Assembly (NCBI GenBank): GCA_003116995.1
Contig: BDSL01000006.1
Coordinates: 2,012,501-2,076,500, forward strand
Length of the DNA stretch: 64,000 nucleotides
Direction of reading: 5' to 3'
DNA from: Yamagishiella unicocca
Taxonomy: Eukaryota; Chlorophyta; Chlorophyceae; Chlamydomonadales; Volvocaceae
Below, in pieces: positions 35,845 to 46,786 of the stretch. Below the pieces are notes generated by a model. The model saw nothing but the letters and a program-made list of their open reading frames with translations. It was not told the DNA's origin and did not search any database. Made by a program: the position numbers and the translations under genes. The first letter of the stretch is position 1; each line of letters opens with the position of its first letter.

Positions 35845-36570
35845 CTAGATACTGTAGCGAGCGCCGCCGGCTAGATAGATAGGTACTGCAGATAGGCAGT
35901 AGCTAGCTAGCTAGGCGCCCAACATGCGCAACCGAGGACTGCGCGCACGTGCCTCACGCACCTGCCGTCACCCTTTCAAAAATGAGCTCGTCAATTCTAA
36001 ACTCGTCAATGCTGAAGTAACAATGCCGACGGCAAGGGCTTCCCCTCCCTCGCTCCTCCATCCAAGATCTGGTGGTGATGGCCTGCTGCCCACCCAGCGG
36101 CGGGCGCCATGCGCTTGTATGCACAGGCTATGCCTCCCATGTATTCTGTCCGGGTGCTGCCTCCCTCGCCCCCGTGTTGGCATCAACGTTTGGACACGTA
36201 CATCCGTAGGTTAGTTTGAATCAACGGAAAAGCTGGTTCTTCTGCTGCTTGTAGAATTTTTTATGTGGGTATCTAGCTAGCATAACTTGGTTTACGTAAT
36301 TCGTTGGCTGTTTCCGGACCGACGTCCGTCCTCGAAGGCGTCGTCCTGGGTTATTCAAATTCGTTTGGAATACATGCCGTGTTGCCTTTCGCCCTAGGCC
36401 TGCCTGCTGCTATCGGGTTTCTAGTGCCACAGCAGGCGGAGGTGGACGGCTTGACAGGTTCATGTTATGCCGGCGTGCCGCTAACTTTGGCAGGGAAAAA
36501 CAGTAGTACGAAAGCCTGTCAGCGCCGACGTACAACAGTCAGGGACAGTCCGACTTTCTGCACTCCTACT

Positions 36571-36575
36571 TGTAA
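36571..36575 (+). promoter_or_regulatory. Candidate TRP-gene polyadenylation signal TGTAA
   Basis: First TGTAA after the stop at 35844, about 730 nt downstream. The interval 35845-36570 holds CTAG-rich simple sequence and no coding signal, consistent with a 3' UTR. It lies 216 bp before the start codon of the phosphate transporter. Confidence 0.5.
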
Positions 36576-36790
36576 TGGTAACATAATTTGATGATACTTG
36601 TTAGATGTTGTGTTTCCTGAATAACAAGTTGCTCCGGCCCTCGTTTTCGGCGTCGAACGGTAGTGGCTATGCAAGAATAATGAGCACCGGGTGTTTCATA
36701 TCTCATGCTAAGCCCGGGATTTCATATTATTCCTAACAGCAAACGATACGCTGCGAGTGCAGCGCCGACAGTTCTTGACTTGGCGGACCA

Positions 36791-39700
36791 ATGGCTTGGA
36801 CAGACTACACCTGGATTGTCGTCGTCGGTTCACTTGCTGCTTTCTTCACGGTATAACACACGCTGCGATTAGTCCTGGTCGATTTCTGCATATAAGACGG
36901 TGTGTTTTGGCTTCCATGCTTGCAGGCGTATGGAATCGGTGAGGCGCTTACGCAACTCAGCGTGCAATACTAACGACATCTTGCGAACGGTCTGGCGATT
37001 ACGTGATTGGCTGTCTGGAGCAAGTGTGGCCGGTTTCGGAACGTATTGGGACCCTGGGTTACCTCATACGAGCCTTCGACTGTCCGCTTACCACCGATGA
37101 CTTACATCTCATCACACGTTGAGCCTCGCTCGTGCCCAAATGTCCATAACATCCCCCCAACTGCCGCGCAAATCCACTACGCATCATCATCGTCGTCACC
37201 AGGCGCGAACGACGTTGCCAATGCCTTCGGCAGCAGCGTCGCTGCCCGGACGCTCACTATTCGCCAGGCGCTGCTTATCGCGTCCGTGTGCGAGTTCAGC
37301 GGGTCAGTGCTGCTGGTGAGTGAACGCGGCTAGGGTTGAGGGGTGCGTGCTGGCGTGTGGTGCACTGAAGACACAGGGGGGGCCATCCCGACTCGACCCG
37401 CCCATAACGACTGTGGCGGGTACGCAGCTGCTGCAGATGCGGGGTGCAGCTAGCGCTGCCTCAATCCCTCCTCAACACGCGCATTCACACAGCCGGCGTG
37501 TAGCTGGGTCGCTGGGTCGTGCGCCGGCGGGACTGTTAGTTTTTCGTAGAGTTTGCAGCTTAGCGGTAAATTAGCAAACTCCCATCAATCTTCAAACCCT
37601 AAACCCAACGCCCTCCATGGACCCATAATCTTCAAACCCTGAACCCATAAACCCAACGCCCTCCAGGGCAGCGAGGTGACTCGCACCGTTGCGGGCGGCA
37701 TCGCCCGCCTGTCTGCATTCGACAGAGAGCCGGAGCTCTACATGTACGGCATGCTGTGTGCGACGGTTGCTTCGGGGATGTGGCTGCTGCTGGCGACGTA
37801 CCTCAGCTTGCCGGTGTCGACAACGCACGCCACAAGTGAGCCATTCCGGCGGCTGGTGCTGTCGTGTCGCTGGTGGCGACCATGGGGGCTGGCTTTTGAG
37901 CTTGGGGTGGAGGGTGGGTGGGTGTAAGCGTGGGGCGGGCTGAAGTGTGCCACATTTGACGCGCATCTCGGTGGTTGGCCGTTGGTCGTTGGCCGTTGAT
38001 GGTTAGCCGTTGTGCTGATCCATTTCTGCTGCTGTGCTGATCCATTGCTGCCCCTGTCCCCAGCTAGAGTACTTGCTTGTCTCCACCGCTGCCCCCTCCA
38101 TGCTGCCCGGCCCCCATTCGTCCCTTCACAGTCGGCGCGGTGCTCGGATTCGCCTTTGTGTACGGCGGACCGGATGCGGTGACGTGGCTGGAGCCGCAGG
38201 AACGCTTTCCGTACATGGGCGGCCTAGTGCCCATAGTGCTGGCGTGAGTGGGGCGGGGAAAAAGTGCACCGAATGGGCTGTACGGCGTGATGGTGGTCCG
38301 CAGGACAACCGAACAACCGACTTTTGCAACGTGTGTCGTACCGTGTCGTACAGGGCCCTGCATGGACAGGCCATCTCCCCTTGATTGACTCGCTGCGCCC
38401 GGGATTGCTGCCCTCAGTGCTCCGAAACCACTACCCTCCTCCCGCCCACCTCTGCTTTTCTTCCCCCAGTTGGTTCACTAGTCCGCTGCTGTCAGGCCTG
38501 GCCTCCAGCTTCCTGTTCCTCGGGGTGCGGACAGCCATCCTGCGGCGAGCCAGGAGCTTGGAGCTGGCCATCTGGGTGGGTTTAGGGTTTTTACTTTTAG
38601 GAGTTTCTACGGTTTCAGCCCCCATCACAGTAATGGCATTTGCTGCTCACGTATCGAAACCCTCTCTAAGCCCTCTTTTGCCAAATCCGAATCACACGCA
38701 TACTCGCCTTCCACTATATTAGCCACTATTCGCTTTTTCATACTCGTCATCGGACCCAGCGTCAATGCGAGCAAAGCGGGCATCGAACCCTGCCAGCCGC
38801 CGGCAGCCCCAAATCGCGCCCTGCTCGCCCCCTGCTCACACTCGCCTGTGACGCTGACGTGATGCCGCGATCTGTGCGCCTGCCTCCGCCAGGCCCTCCC
38901 AGGCCTGGTTCTGGCCACCGTCTTCATCAACCTCTTCTTCGTGCTGTACCAGGTGGGGTACGGCCGAGTGTATGTGTACGTGTATTGGGGGCGAGGTTGG
39001 TGTCCGCAGGGCCGCCGACAGCATGGCAGGCACATCCACACGTGGTCTTCCCCCTGCGTTGATGTGCCCACCCGCCTACCCGCCCTCCCCTCCAACTCGC
39101 CAAACCCTCAGGGCTCCGAAGCCAGGCTGGACTGGAGCTCTGACCAGTGCGCCTGGGTGAGCGCCGTAGCGGCTGGCGGCTGCGCGCTGCTGACCATGCT
39201 GGTGGGCGTGCCGTTTGTACGACAGAGGGTGTTTCTGGCGGCATCGGCCAGGTACGGCGGCGCACGGGGGGTTGCCAGGGGGGAAAGATGCCAAAAACCA
39301 GTGCGTATGACAGGGTAAGAAAAGGGTAGCGGGGTTGGAGTTTGGGGATGTCCCCCGCATCAGCAGTCACCGCTGGAGCCAACGGACTGCGGCCCCTCGC
39401 CCGTCCGCCTGCCACCCCCGACTCGGCCTGTCCCTACCCCAGGTGCCTCCAGAACAACACCCGACTGGAACCGCGTGGAAACACGGCCGGCACCCCGGGC
39501 CGTGCGGCTGCCACCACAGCTGCCACCAGCCGCAGCCTCCCGGGCTTCTCCGCCCGCCCAAGCCCAGGCGGCAGCAACGGCGGCAGCGCCGGCGGCGGTG
39601 CGGGGGCTCGTCCTGCGGCCGCTTTCACCTCTGGCGGCCCCGCCGCCGCCACCCGCCTCTCCTGCGGGCCGCTGGGCAGTTGCAGCCGCGGCGCCAGCCG

Positions 39701-42700
39701 AGGTCTGAGTCCCGGCGGTAGCGGGGAGGTGGTGGCGGCTGCGGGGGCGCTTCAGGGGCTCCCCAGCAACCCTCTGGGTGACCCCGGGGCGCAAGTGAGG
39801 CTCACGTGGGGTCCCCCATACCGGGTGCCGTACGCCCCAGCACGGGATAGGTACCGGTAGTGGGCCGCTGCACCGTGCGGTGTGTGCTGTGTTAGCAGCA
39901 GTCCAACGCACGCGTCTCCACACCCTGCCCCTCCCCTCCGTCCGTCGCGCAGGTCCCTCGGCCGCCGCCTCCCGCCTGGTCCCGCCTCTCCCGCCACTCC
40001 CCCCAGCTGCAGCTGCAGCACCAGGCGCATCAGGGGTCCTTCTCACGGCGCCATGCGGCGGCCGGCTCCGAGCAGGGCAGCCGGGGTGCGCAGCCCGCGG
40101 CCATCTCGCCAGGCCCCTCGGGGACCACTGGCCCCCTTGCCAGCGAGCCAGACCAACCGGTCCATCCGCTGCACCCCGGGCAGCAGCAGGATCAGCAGCC
40201 GCAGCAGCCGCAGCAGCCGCAGCAGCCGCAGCAGCCGCAGGGTAGGGGCGTGGAGGGGGCGCTAGGCGAGCAGGCCAGTGCGTTTGCCTGCCCACCGGGT
40301 GGGCTTGCGCCAAGGCAGGGCACCAGCTCCGGCGGTGTGAGCGATGGCAGGGGAGTGGAGCCCGGCCAGTGGCAGCTGCCGCAACACGGAACGCAGCAGC
40401 CAGCAGCGAGGCAGCAGCAGGGGCAGGGGCAGCAGCTGGAAGGCGGTGTACTGGTTCCTGCGGCTGGGGACGGAAGGGGCGGTGGTGATGGAACAGAAGG
40501 AAGCATAACCGGCGTGGCTGCCACGTCATCGCAGCTGTGGCAGGGGCAGCAGCAGGAGTACTTATACTGGCAGCAGCAGCAGGGGCAACAGCAAGAGTGG
40601 CTTATGCAGCAACAGTACTGGCAGCAACTGCAGCAGCAGCAACTGCAGCAGCAGTACTGGCAGCGACAGCAGCCGCCAAACTTCAATCGCGATACTTCAC
40701 GACAGCCGCAGAACGAACCTCGGCAGCATTGGCAGCAACAGCAAGGCCTGACCGGGGGCCAGAACTGGCAGGAACAACAATGGCAGCAGCAGCAGCTCTG
40801 GCAGCAGCAACAACAGCAGCAACAACAGCAGCAGCAACAATGGCAGATCCAAACATGGCAGCTTACTCAACAGCAGCAGTGGTCGGCAGGACAGCGTTCA
40901 CACTGGAACCAAACACATCAGGAACACTCACAGCAGCAGCAGCAGTTACTGCAGGCTGCTTGGAGACCCACGGGTCAGCAAGCAGCAGCCGGCCCAGGTC
41001 AGCGGCCGCCTACAGCCAGCCCAGGACCAATCGCGGAATCCACCATCGACTCCACTCCAAATACCAGCAACCTTGTGCCGTCACCCTGTAGGGGTCCGGT
41101 TGCTGAAGGTGTGGAGGGCAGCCTCGGGGCAGATCCCGCACAGTTCGGTGCCGTGCAGGCCGGGCATGGTGGCAGCACATCGCTACCCTGTGTGGCGGTG
41201 TTGGCAGCGGCCGCGGTGGATGAGTCTGACTCTGGGAGCAGCACTGCTGGCGACCCCAATCAGCAGGGCCGTTATCCACCCACGGAGCAACGGCCCGGGC
41301 ACGACCAACGGAATAATGACAACGGTAACCGTAGCAACAGCAACCATAACAACAGTGACAACAACATGCAGTGGCTGAAGACTTTTGACCAGCTCAAGGT
41401 GAGTTGCAGTGGTGTACGGTGTGGTATGAGCACCACGGCTGGTGTCACTGCCATCATTGTCAGCCTCTGGGCTGTACAGCTGGTGTTGTGTTGTGTGGCT
41501 CATTGAAGATATAGGCTCAAGGGGCTCATCGGGGCATCCTGCCACAACCATCATATCCCCACCCTTGCTTCCTGTAGCACATACACACAACGGGGCATAC
41601 ACATGGGCATCCCTGCGTATACACACGTCCTGTGTGCTACGGGCGTTATTGGCCTCAGTGATATAGGCCTTAGTGCTACGGGCCTTAGTTGCCTCAGTCC
41701 TACAGGTCTCGGTACTACCGGCCTTAGTTCTAGGGGCCTCAGTCCTACGGGCCTTGACGCTACAGGCCTTAGTGCCGGCCACCTTCACACTATGTGTTCC
41801 TCCCCTCCCTGTGCGTCCTTCTTCCTCCGAAACCAGGCCATCGTACTGCACGGGACCGAAGTGAACGTGCACGAGTGCATTGAGCAGGCCACCGACCCGG
41901 TGGCTGCTGCAATACACGCCCAGGCCGAGGTGTTCGACACCGCCACGGAACACGCCTTCAAATACTTGCAGGTGGGGGCGCAGAGAGGAAACCCGCAGGT
42001 TGGCATTTAAGAGAGAAGGAAAAACCGAGTGGGCATGTGGGCGGGCGGGTTAGAGAGGAGACCCGTGTGAGGTGGGCGGGTGAAGATTGCACCACCCACC
42101 CCCACCACCCCACCGTGCCATCCAGCCAACGACCCAACTAACACCAACCGCCCCCCCCCCAGGTGGTAACCGCCGTCTGTGACTCATTCAGCCACGGTGC
42201 CAATGATGTGGCCAACTCCGTGGGACCCCTGGCGGCCATCTGGTTCATCTACCGCAACCAGCGGGTAGGTCAGGGGGCGGGCTGGGGTGTCTCGGAAGGG
42301 ACGGCACGCCAGTGGTGATACTGTTTGGAAGGAGCGACTGTGCCCATCTCTTAAGACCCTCGTTCCGTTCCTGACTCGATAGGGCTTGGAGGCAACTCCC
42401 CACCCCCCACCTTGACACTCCTTGCGGCTTGGGGGTTCCAAAGGAAAGCCGTGCCTCCCCCTCTTCGCCACCTACCCCGCTGCGGGCCGCCAGGTGGATC
42501 AAGAAGCCACGGTGCCAGTGTGGATCCTGGTTCTGGGGGGCGCCGGTATTGTGGTGGGGCTGGCCACGTATGGTAGGTGCCGCACAGCACCCAGCCTGGG
42601 TATCAAAAACGTCCCGGCTCCACGCATAGGGGCCACGTGGACGGGCTTGGTTCGCTTTCGACCTCGTTAGCGCAACAAACGGACGTGATACCTCCTATGT

Positions 42701-44251
42701 CCTGCCCCTTCCCGCCTCCGCATCTCCACGGGCCATCCTCCTGTCCTGCCACTCCTAGTAATACGCCGTCACACGCGTCGTATATGTAAGCGCCCGCATA
42801 TCGCTGCTTTGGGCATAAGGCCCTTCCCGGCCGCCCCAGCGCCGGCTTCCATCCTATATCATATTACCCTTTGCCTCGGTTCTACGCAGCCCCCTTACCC
42901 CGGCATCATTGACCCACTCCTAAACGCGCCGGCCCCCGTAGGTTACAAAATCATCAGCGCCATCGGCGTGCGTCTGTCCGTTGTGACTCCCTCGCGCGGC
43001 TTCTGCATCGAGCTGTCCACGGCGCTGGTGGTGGTGCTGGCGTCCAAGTACGGCCTGCCCGTGTCCACCACACACTGCCAGGTGGGGCCAGGGACGGCTG
43101 AGGGAACGCGTGTAAGGGACGCTGAAAGACGGAAGACTCTGGGGGGAAGAACAGGTGTGGAGCGGTGAGGGGCAGGGCGCGTGCCCTAACTGAGCGGTGA
43201 GAGGTCGGTTAGGTTGATGATGAATTCATGCATTAGCATTAGCCTCATGTGCTGACGCAAACACTGTTTATGTCGCCTGTCAGGGGATTTGATGCCGGTA
43301 CCTGCGCCCTTTCCCACAACCCCGGTTCGTTGCCAGCCTATACTAAACGGAACCGCGGCTGCTTCCTACTACCGTAACCTACATCTGCGCCCTCCAAAGC
43401 CTCCCGAAAACCCCACAGCGGCCCAAATCCCTCCAAACCCTTCAAACCCTGGTGTCCGCACCCCCAGGTGGGTGCCACGGCCGGCATGGGGCTGCTGGAG
43501 GGCGCCGCCGGCCTCAACTGGCCCCTGGCTGCGCAGTTCATGCTCGGCTGGCTGGTGACACTGCTCATCACTGGGCTGCTCTCCGCCGCTATGTTCGCGG
43601 CGGGAGCGTACGCGCCCAGTATCCAGCAGAGCCGGGCCATCAACACCTACGAAGATGAGCTGTGGGCTCTGTCGACCAGGTGGGCCGGGGGATCGGCAGG
43701 TGCAGGCACGAGGAGGGGGCTGGCAGGTGCAGGCACGAGGAGGGGGCTGGCAGGTGTAGGCACGAGGAGGGGGCTGGCAGGTGCAGGTGCCTGCGTTTCC
43801 CCCGGTTAGTACAGGTGCCTGCCTGCAACTGCGGCAACTGACATACCTTCCCTGATACACACCCTTATCGGCAAGTTGACGCGCGCGAGCACACACGAAC
43901 ATACACACCGCCAATGCTCTATGCCATCCCCCCTACGTCCTCGCCTCGCCGGGCTGCCCCCCTCCTAGGCTGGACCTGCTTCTCAACCGCACCAACACCG
44001 CCGCCCTCAGCGACCCCGCCACCTGGGGCAACTTCAGCGCCGACCTCGCCGCGGCGTTGGAGGCCGACCTGTGCACACTGCAGGCGGTAGCGACCCCTGG
44101 GTCGGCAACCGGCACCCGGCCCGTGCAGCACGTGGAAGCCAGCAACGTAACCACCTTCCTCAACCGCACGCTCAGCACGTACCTGAATAACAGCCTGCCG
44201 TACATTGGTGGCATGCACGCGCGCGGCCAGGTGCTGCCCCGGCGACCTTGA
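36791..44251 (+). CDS. PTB: PiT/PTB-type Na+/phosphate symporter, 1,173 aa (16 exons)
   Basis: Exons: 36791-36850, 36926-36938, 37203-37315, 37667-37835, 38132-38243, 38470-38575, 38893-38952, 39112-39251, 39443-39794, 39953-41398, 41837-41971, 42163-42264, 42494-42572, 42942-43081, 43468-43679, 43969-44251; 3,522 nt. PiT (PHO4) proteins import phosphate with sodium or protons at the plasma membrane; green-algal members are called PTB. Both halves carry the family motif: [13 protein letters not shown] (24-36) and [13 protein letters not shown] (about 912-924), and each has a PVSTTH signature ([14 protein letters not shown] and [14 protein letters not shown]). The central loop, about residues 258-857, is enormous and made of Gly/Ala- and then Gln/Trp-rich sequence; typical PiT loops are far shorter. 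Exon 2 is only 13 nt. The C-terminus has several N-glycosylation-like NxT/NxS sites. The paralogue number cannot be told. Confidence 0.95.
37588..37666. repeat. Duplicated block ending at the exon 4 acceptor of the phosphate transporter
   Basis: ATCTTCAAACCCTAAACCC followed by AACGCCCTCCA at 37588-37617 recurs, with a small insertion, at 37628-37666, where it ends in the CCCTCCAG acceptor. The AAACCCTAAACCC piece resembles telomeric repeat but is too short to call telomeric. Confidence 0.75.
40187..40240 (+). repeat. Coding CAGCCGCAG repeats in the transporter loop
   Basis: Units of CAGCAGCCG encode Gln-Gln-Pro repeats. Further CAG/CAA-rich tracts continue to about 40950 and encode poly-Gln with interspersed Trp. 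They lie in the predicted cytosolic loop and are in frame. Confidence 0.9.
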
Positions 44252-45014
44252 CGGTTAGGACGCAAACCGCGATCGTACGTTCATCATGATTGGTGACCGC
44301 AGCCGCCTGGAGCTATATATGGCATGCCCACGTGGCACCATCTGCGGTGCGGCTGTCGTACAACCCAAAGTGCAGTACGCTTCGACGTTCCCTCGTTCAC
44401 CGTTCAATCGTTCAGCACGTTTTGCAAACGTTCACCTGTAGTTCAGACAGCATGTCGCACGATGATAATAATGTGTGCGCCGAGCGAGCAAACCCCTGGC
44501 GTGTTAAACGGCACATCGGAGGGGTGTGGCAAATAGGCTGCTGTCTGAATATTTGGCTGCTGTCCGGGTAATAGGCCGCTGTCTGAGCAAGGGGCGCATT
44601 TTCGTCACTACTTGCTCATGGGCCGGGGGAATAAGCGGGCGGCGCGCACTTCGACGGCTCGGGGAGGTGGACGCGTGGTGGGACGGGGCGGAAACACGGC
44701 CGGGCGGATTCCTAAATCGTCGGCATCCATCCATGTGGTGAAAGTGTGGAGGGGGGGACAAGGTACTGGCACGCTGCCCGCTTGTGCTCTCCTCCAAGCG
44801 CGGCCGCTGCCCGCCGATGTTTCTATACCCGGCCTCAGGCGGGTGATTTGCCGCCAGAGGTGAATAATTGCCGTATCTATCAACGACAACAAGAGGTAAT
44901 GAAAAAGCTGGGTTCCGACCGGTGCAAGCGGGCCTTATTATCGTCACCTGGGTGCAGGGGTATAGGGGGATCACCACTGGGCACGGGTACTGATACTGGG
45001 AGTAAGGTATCAGT

Positions 45015-45060
45015 AGCTCCTGGTACCAGGAGCTCCTGGAGCTCCTAAGGTACCAGGAGC
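45015..45060. repeat. Palindrome cluster
   Basis: A perfect 20-bp palindrome AGCTCCTGGTACCAGGAGCT (45015-45034) is followed by overlapping derivatives (GGAGCTCCTGGAGCTCC and GGTACCAGGAGC). The run can form alternative hairpins. No protein-coding role is seen. Confidence 0.85.
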
Positions 45061-45930
45061 GCCTGCTGTGTGCATGTTTAGCTGTGTGGTGCCTGTTGTG
45101 CAGGGTGGTCGCCCCTCTACGGGCACGGCAGGTCCTCGAAATCAAAGTACGAAATACTCTCGGCAAGCCTCAGAATCCCAACCCCGACCTGCGGCCTGCA
45201 TATGAGGGTGCATGTAATGGAGGGCGATCGTGGTGGTCTGTTTGCCTTCGTTACGGTGCGGTTGGGTTTCTGTCCCCTTCGTCTCCTCCTTCAGTCTCCT
45301 GCGATGTGTCAGATGGTTCAGCCTTTTGGCCTGGAACAAGTATTATTATAATACCGGCGGCGTGGGGGGATTGTTGGGACCCACGGGTCGTTATATATCC
45401 TTAGATACGCTCAAGGGCGTTACACAACGACAGACAACGACAAGCTGTTGTAGCTTGAACATAGCAGAATCACGCGAAACATATGCAGATACTTTGCGGA
45501 AAGGCTGATTAACTAAACACTGAAATACAACAGGAATTCCTCTAACAAGCAGAGCTGAAAGGGCAACTTCTAGCGAGTGTTCTGGAGGGCTGATGACGCT
45601 TGTACGGCGTGGCTGCCGAACTTTTCGTGCCGGCCCTGTAAATCGTCTTTGCCGTCCAGGAGACGGGGACTCTGAACACTTGCCGAACACCTGAAGAGTC
45701 TGCAGGGCCGAACACCTAAAGAGTCTGCGAGGTCGCGCCCTGCCTATCGCTAAGGCATACTTGCCTAAGCCTTACGTTGCACACCCAGGGGCACGCCAAC
45801 ACAAGCCGACACGAAGCGTTACAGCGGTTTCACAACTGCCAACCAACTGCCATACATGCACGTGACATGACCCCATACCTCGACCTGACGCGGCGTGCTG
45901 CGACCTCACCAGCACGTACGGGCCGCGTAC

Positions 45931-46001
45931 ACAGGTTCACAACCTGTAACCGTCACAAAAACAGGTTCACAACCTGTAACCGTTACAAAAACAGGTTCAC
46001 A
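45931..46001. repeat. 30-bp tandem repeat containing a TGTAACCGTTACAA core
   Basis: Two full units (45931-45960, 45961-45990) and a partial third. Each holds AGGTTCACAACCT (a 5-bp-arm hairpin) and CTGTAACCGTTACAA (CGTCACAA in the first), resembling the tail of the dispersed retroposon family. Confidence 0.8.
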
Positions 46002-46786
46002 GGCACGAGCCGCGCTTACAGCCAGCGGCCCATGGATGGATGGCTGACTCCATGCACCGCATCCTAGATCCTTTCGCAACACTCGAATTCAATCTGCGTA
46101 TCGTATGCCGCGTCTTAATACCGTAGTTTCTGACTCTCTGACCGACTCGCGGTCCTAACTCACCGCCAGCACCCACATCCCTGCCCCAAACACACCCACA
46201 GTCCCCTCCGCATCACCGCCGTTCCGACCGTAACCTATCCGGCCTCAACCCGCGATCTGCAGCCCACGATCTGCAACCCGCAATGCAATGCAATGCACAC
46301 TTGGCTGTGTTTTAGTTGCACGCAGCAGCCGGCCCCTGCAACCGCCGCACTGCACTGCCTGCCCCGCATACGGTAAGCGTGGGTGGAAAAGGATATCCTC
46401 CAGGGAGGAGGCGTGACTGGGTTAGTGGGCAATGCCCGCGAGCGTGACTCCGCTGCCGCTCCATAGACGCTTCTCTGATGATATCGGTAGCATTGCCGTA
46501 CAAGCGATTCGTCGCCCCTCGCAAACCTGGATGGATCCCCGCACAGTCATCGGGAGCATCCCCGCCACCCGAATCGCCACCCTAACCGCCACCCGAACTG
46601 TCCCCAGACTGCCGCAAGACCCATAATTTGCAATGGGCGTACTATCGCCTACCGCCCGCGGCAGCTGCAGCCCATAAGCCGTTGGGTCGTTTGGTCGTTG
46701 GGTCGTTGGGTCGCCAGCTAGGGGACTCGATCGTGACCCGGCCCCCAGCAGCTGTAGCGGCTACAGCACGATGCAGAGCCACCTGG

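Larger units (their letters stand above)
44252..46786. other. Convergent intergenic region (transporter and VPS55 3' flanks)
   Basis: No gene recognised. It contains a TGTAA at 45213-45217 as a candidate transporter polyadenylation signal, about 960 nt after the stop, and plus TTACA at 46016-46020 (TGTAA on the minus strand) as a candidate for VPS55. It also holds a palindromic cluster around 45015-45060 and a 30-bp tandem repeat at 45931-46001, listed separately. Confidence 0.5.

Noticed and set aside
37585..37650. Interstitial telomere
   Set aside because: Only one or two AAACCCT-like words occur; no tandem array of the volvocine TTTTAGGG repeat.
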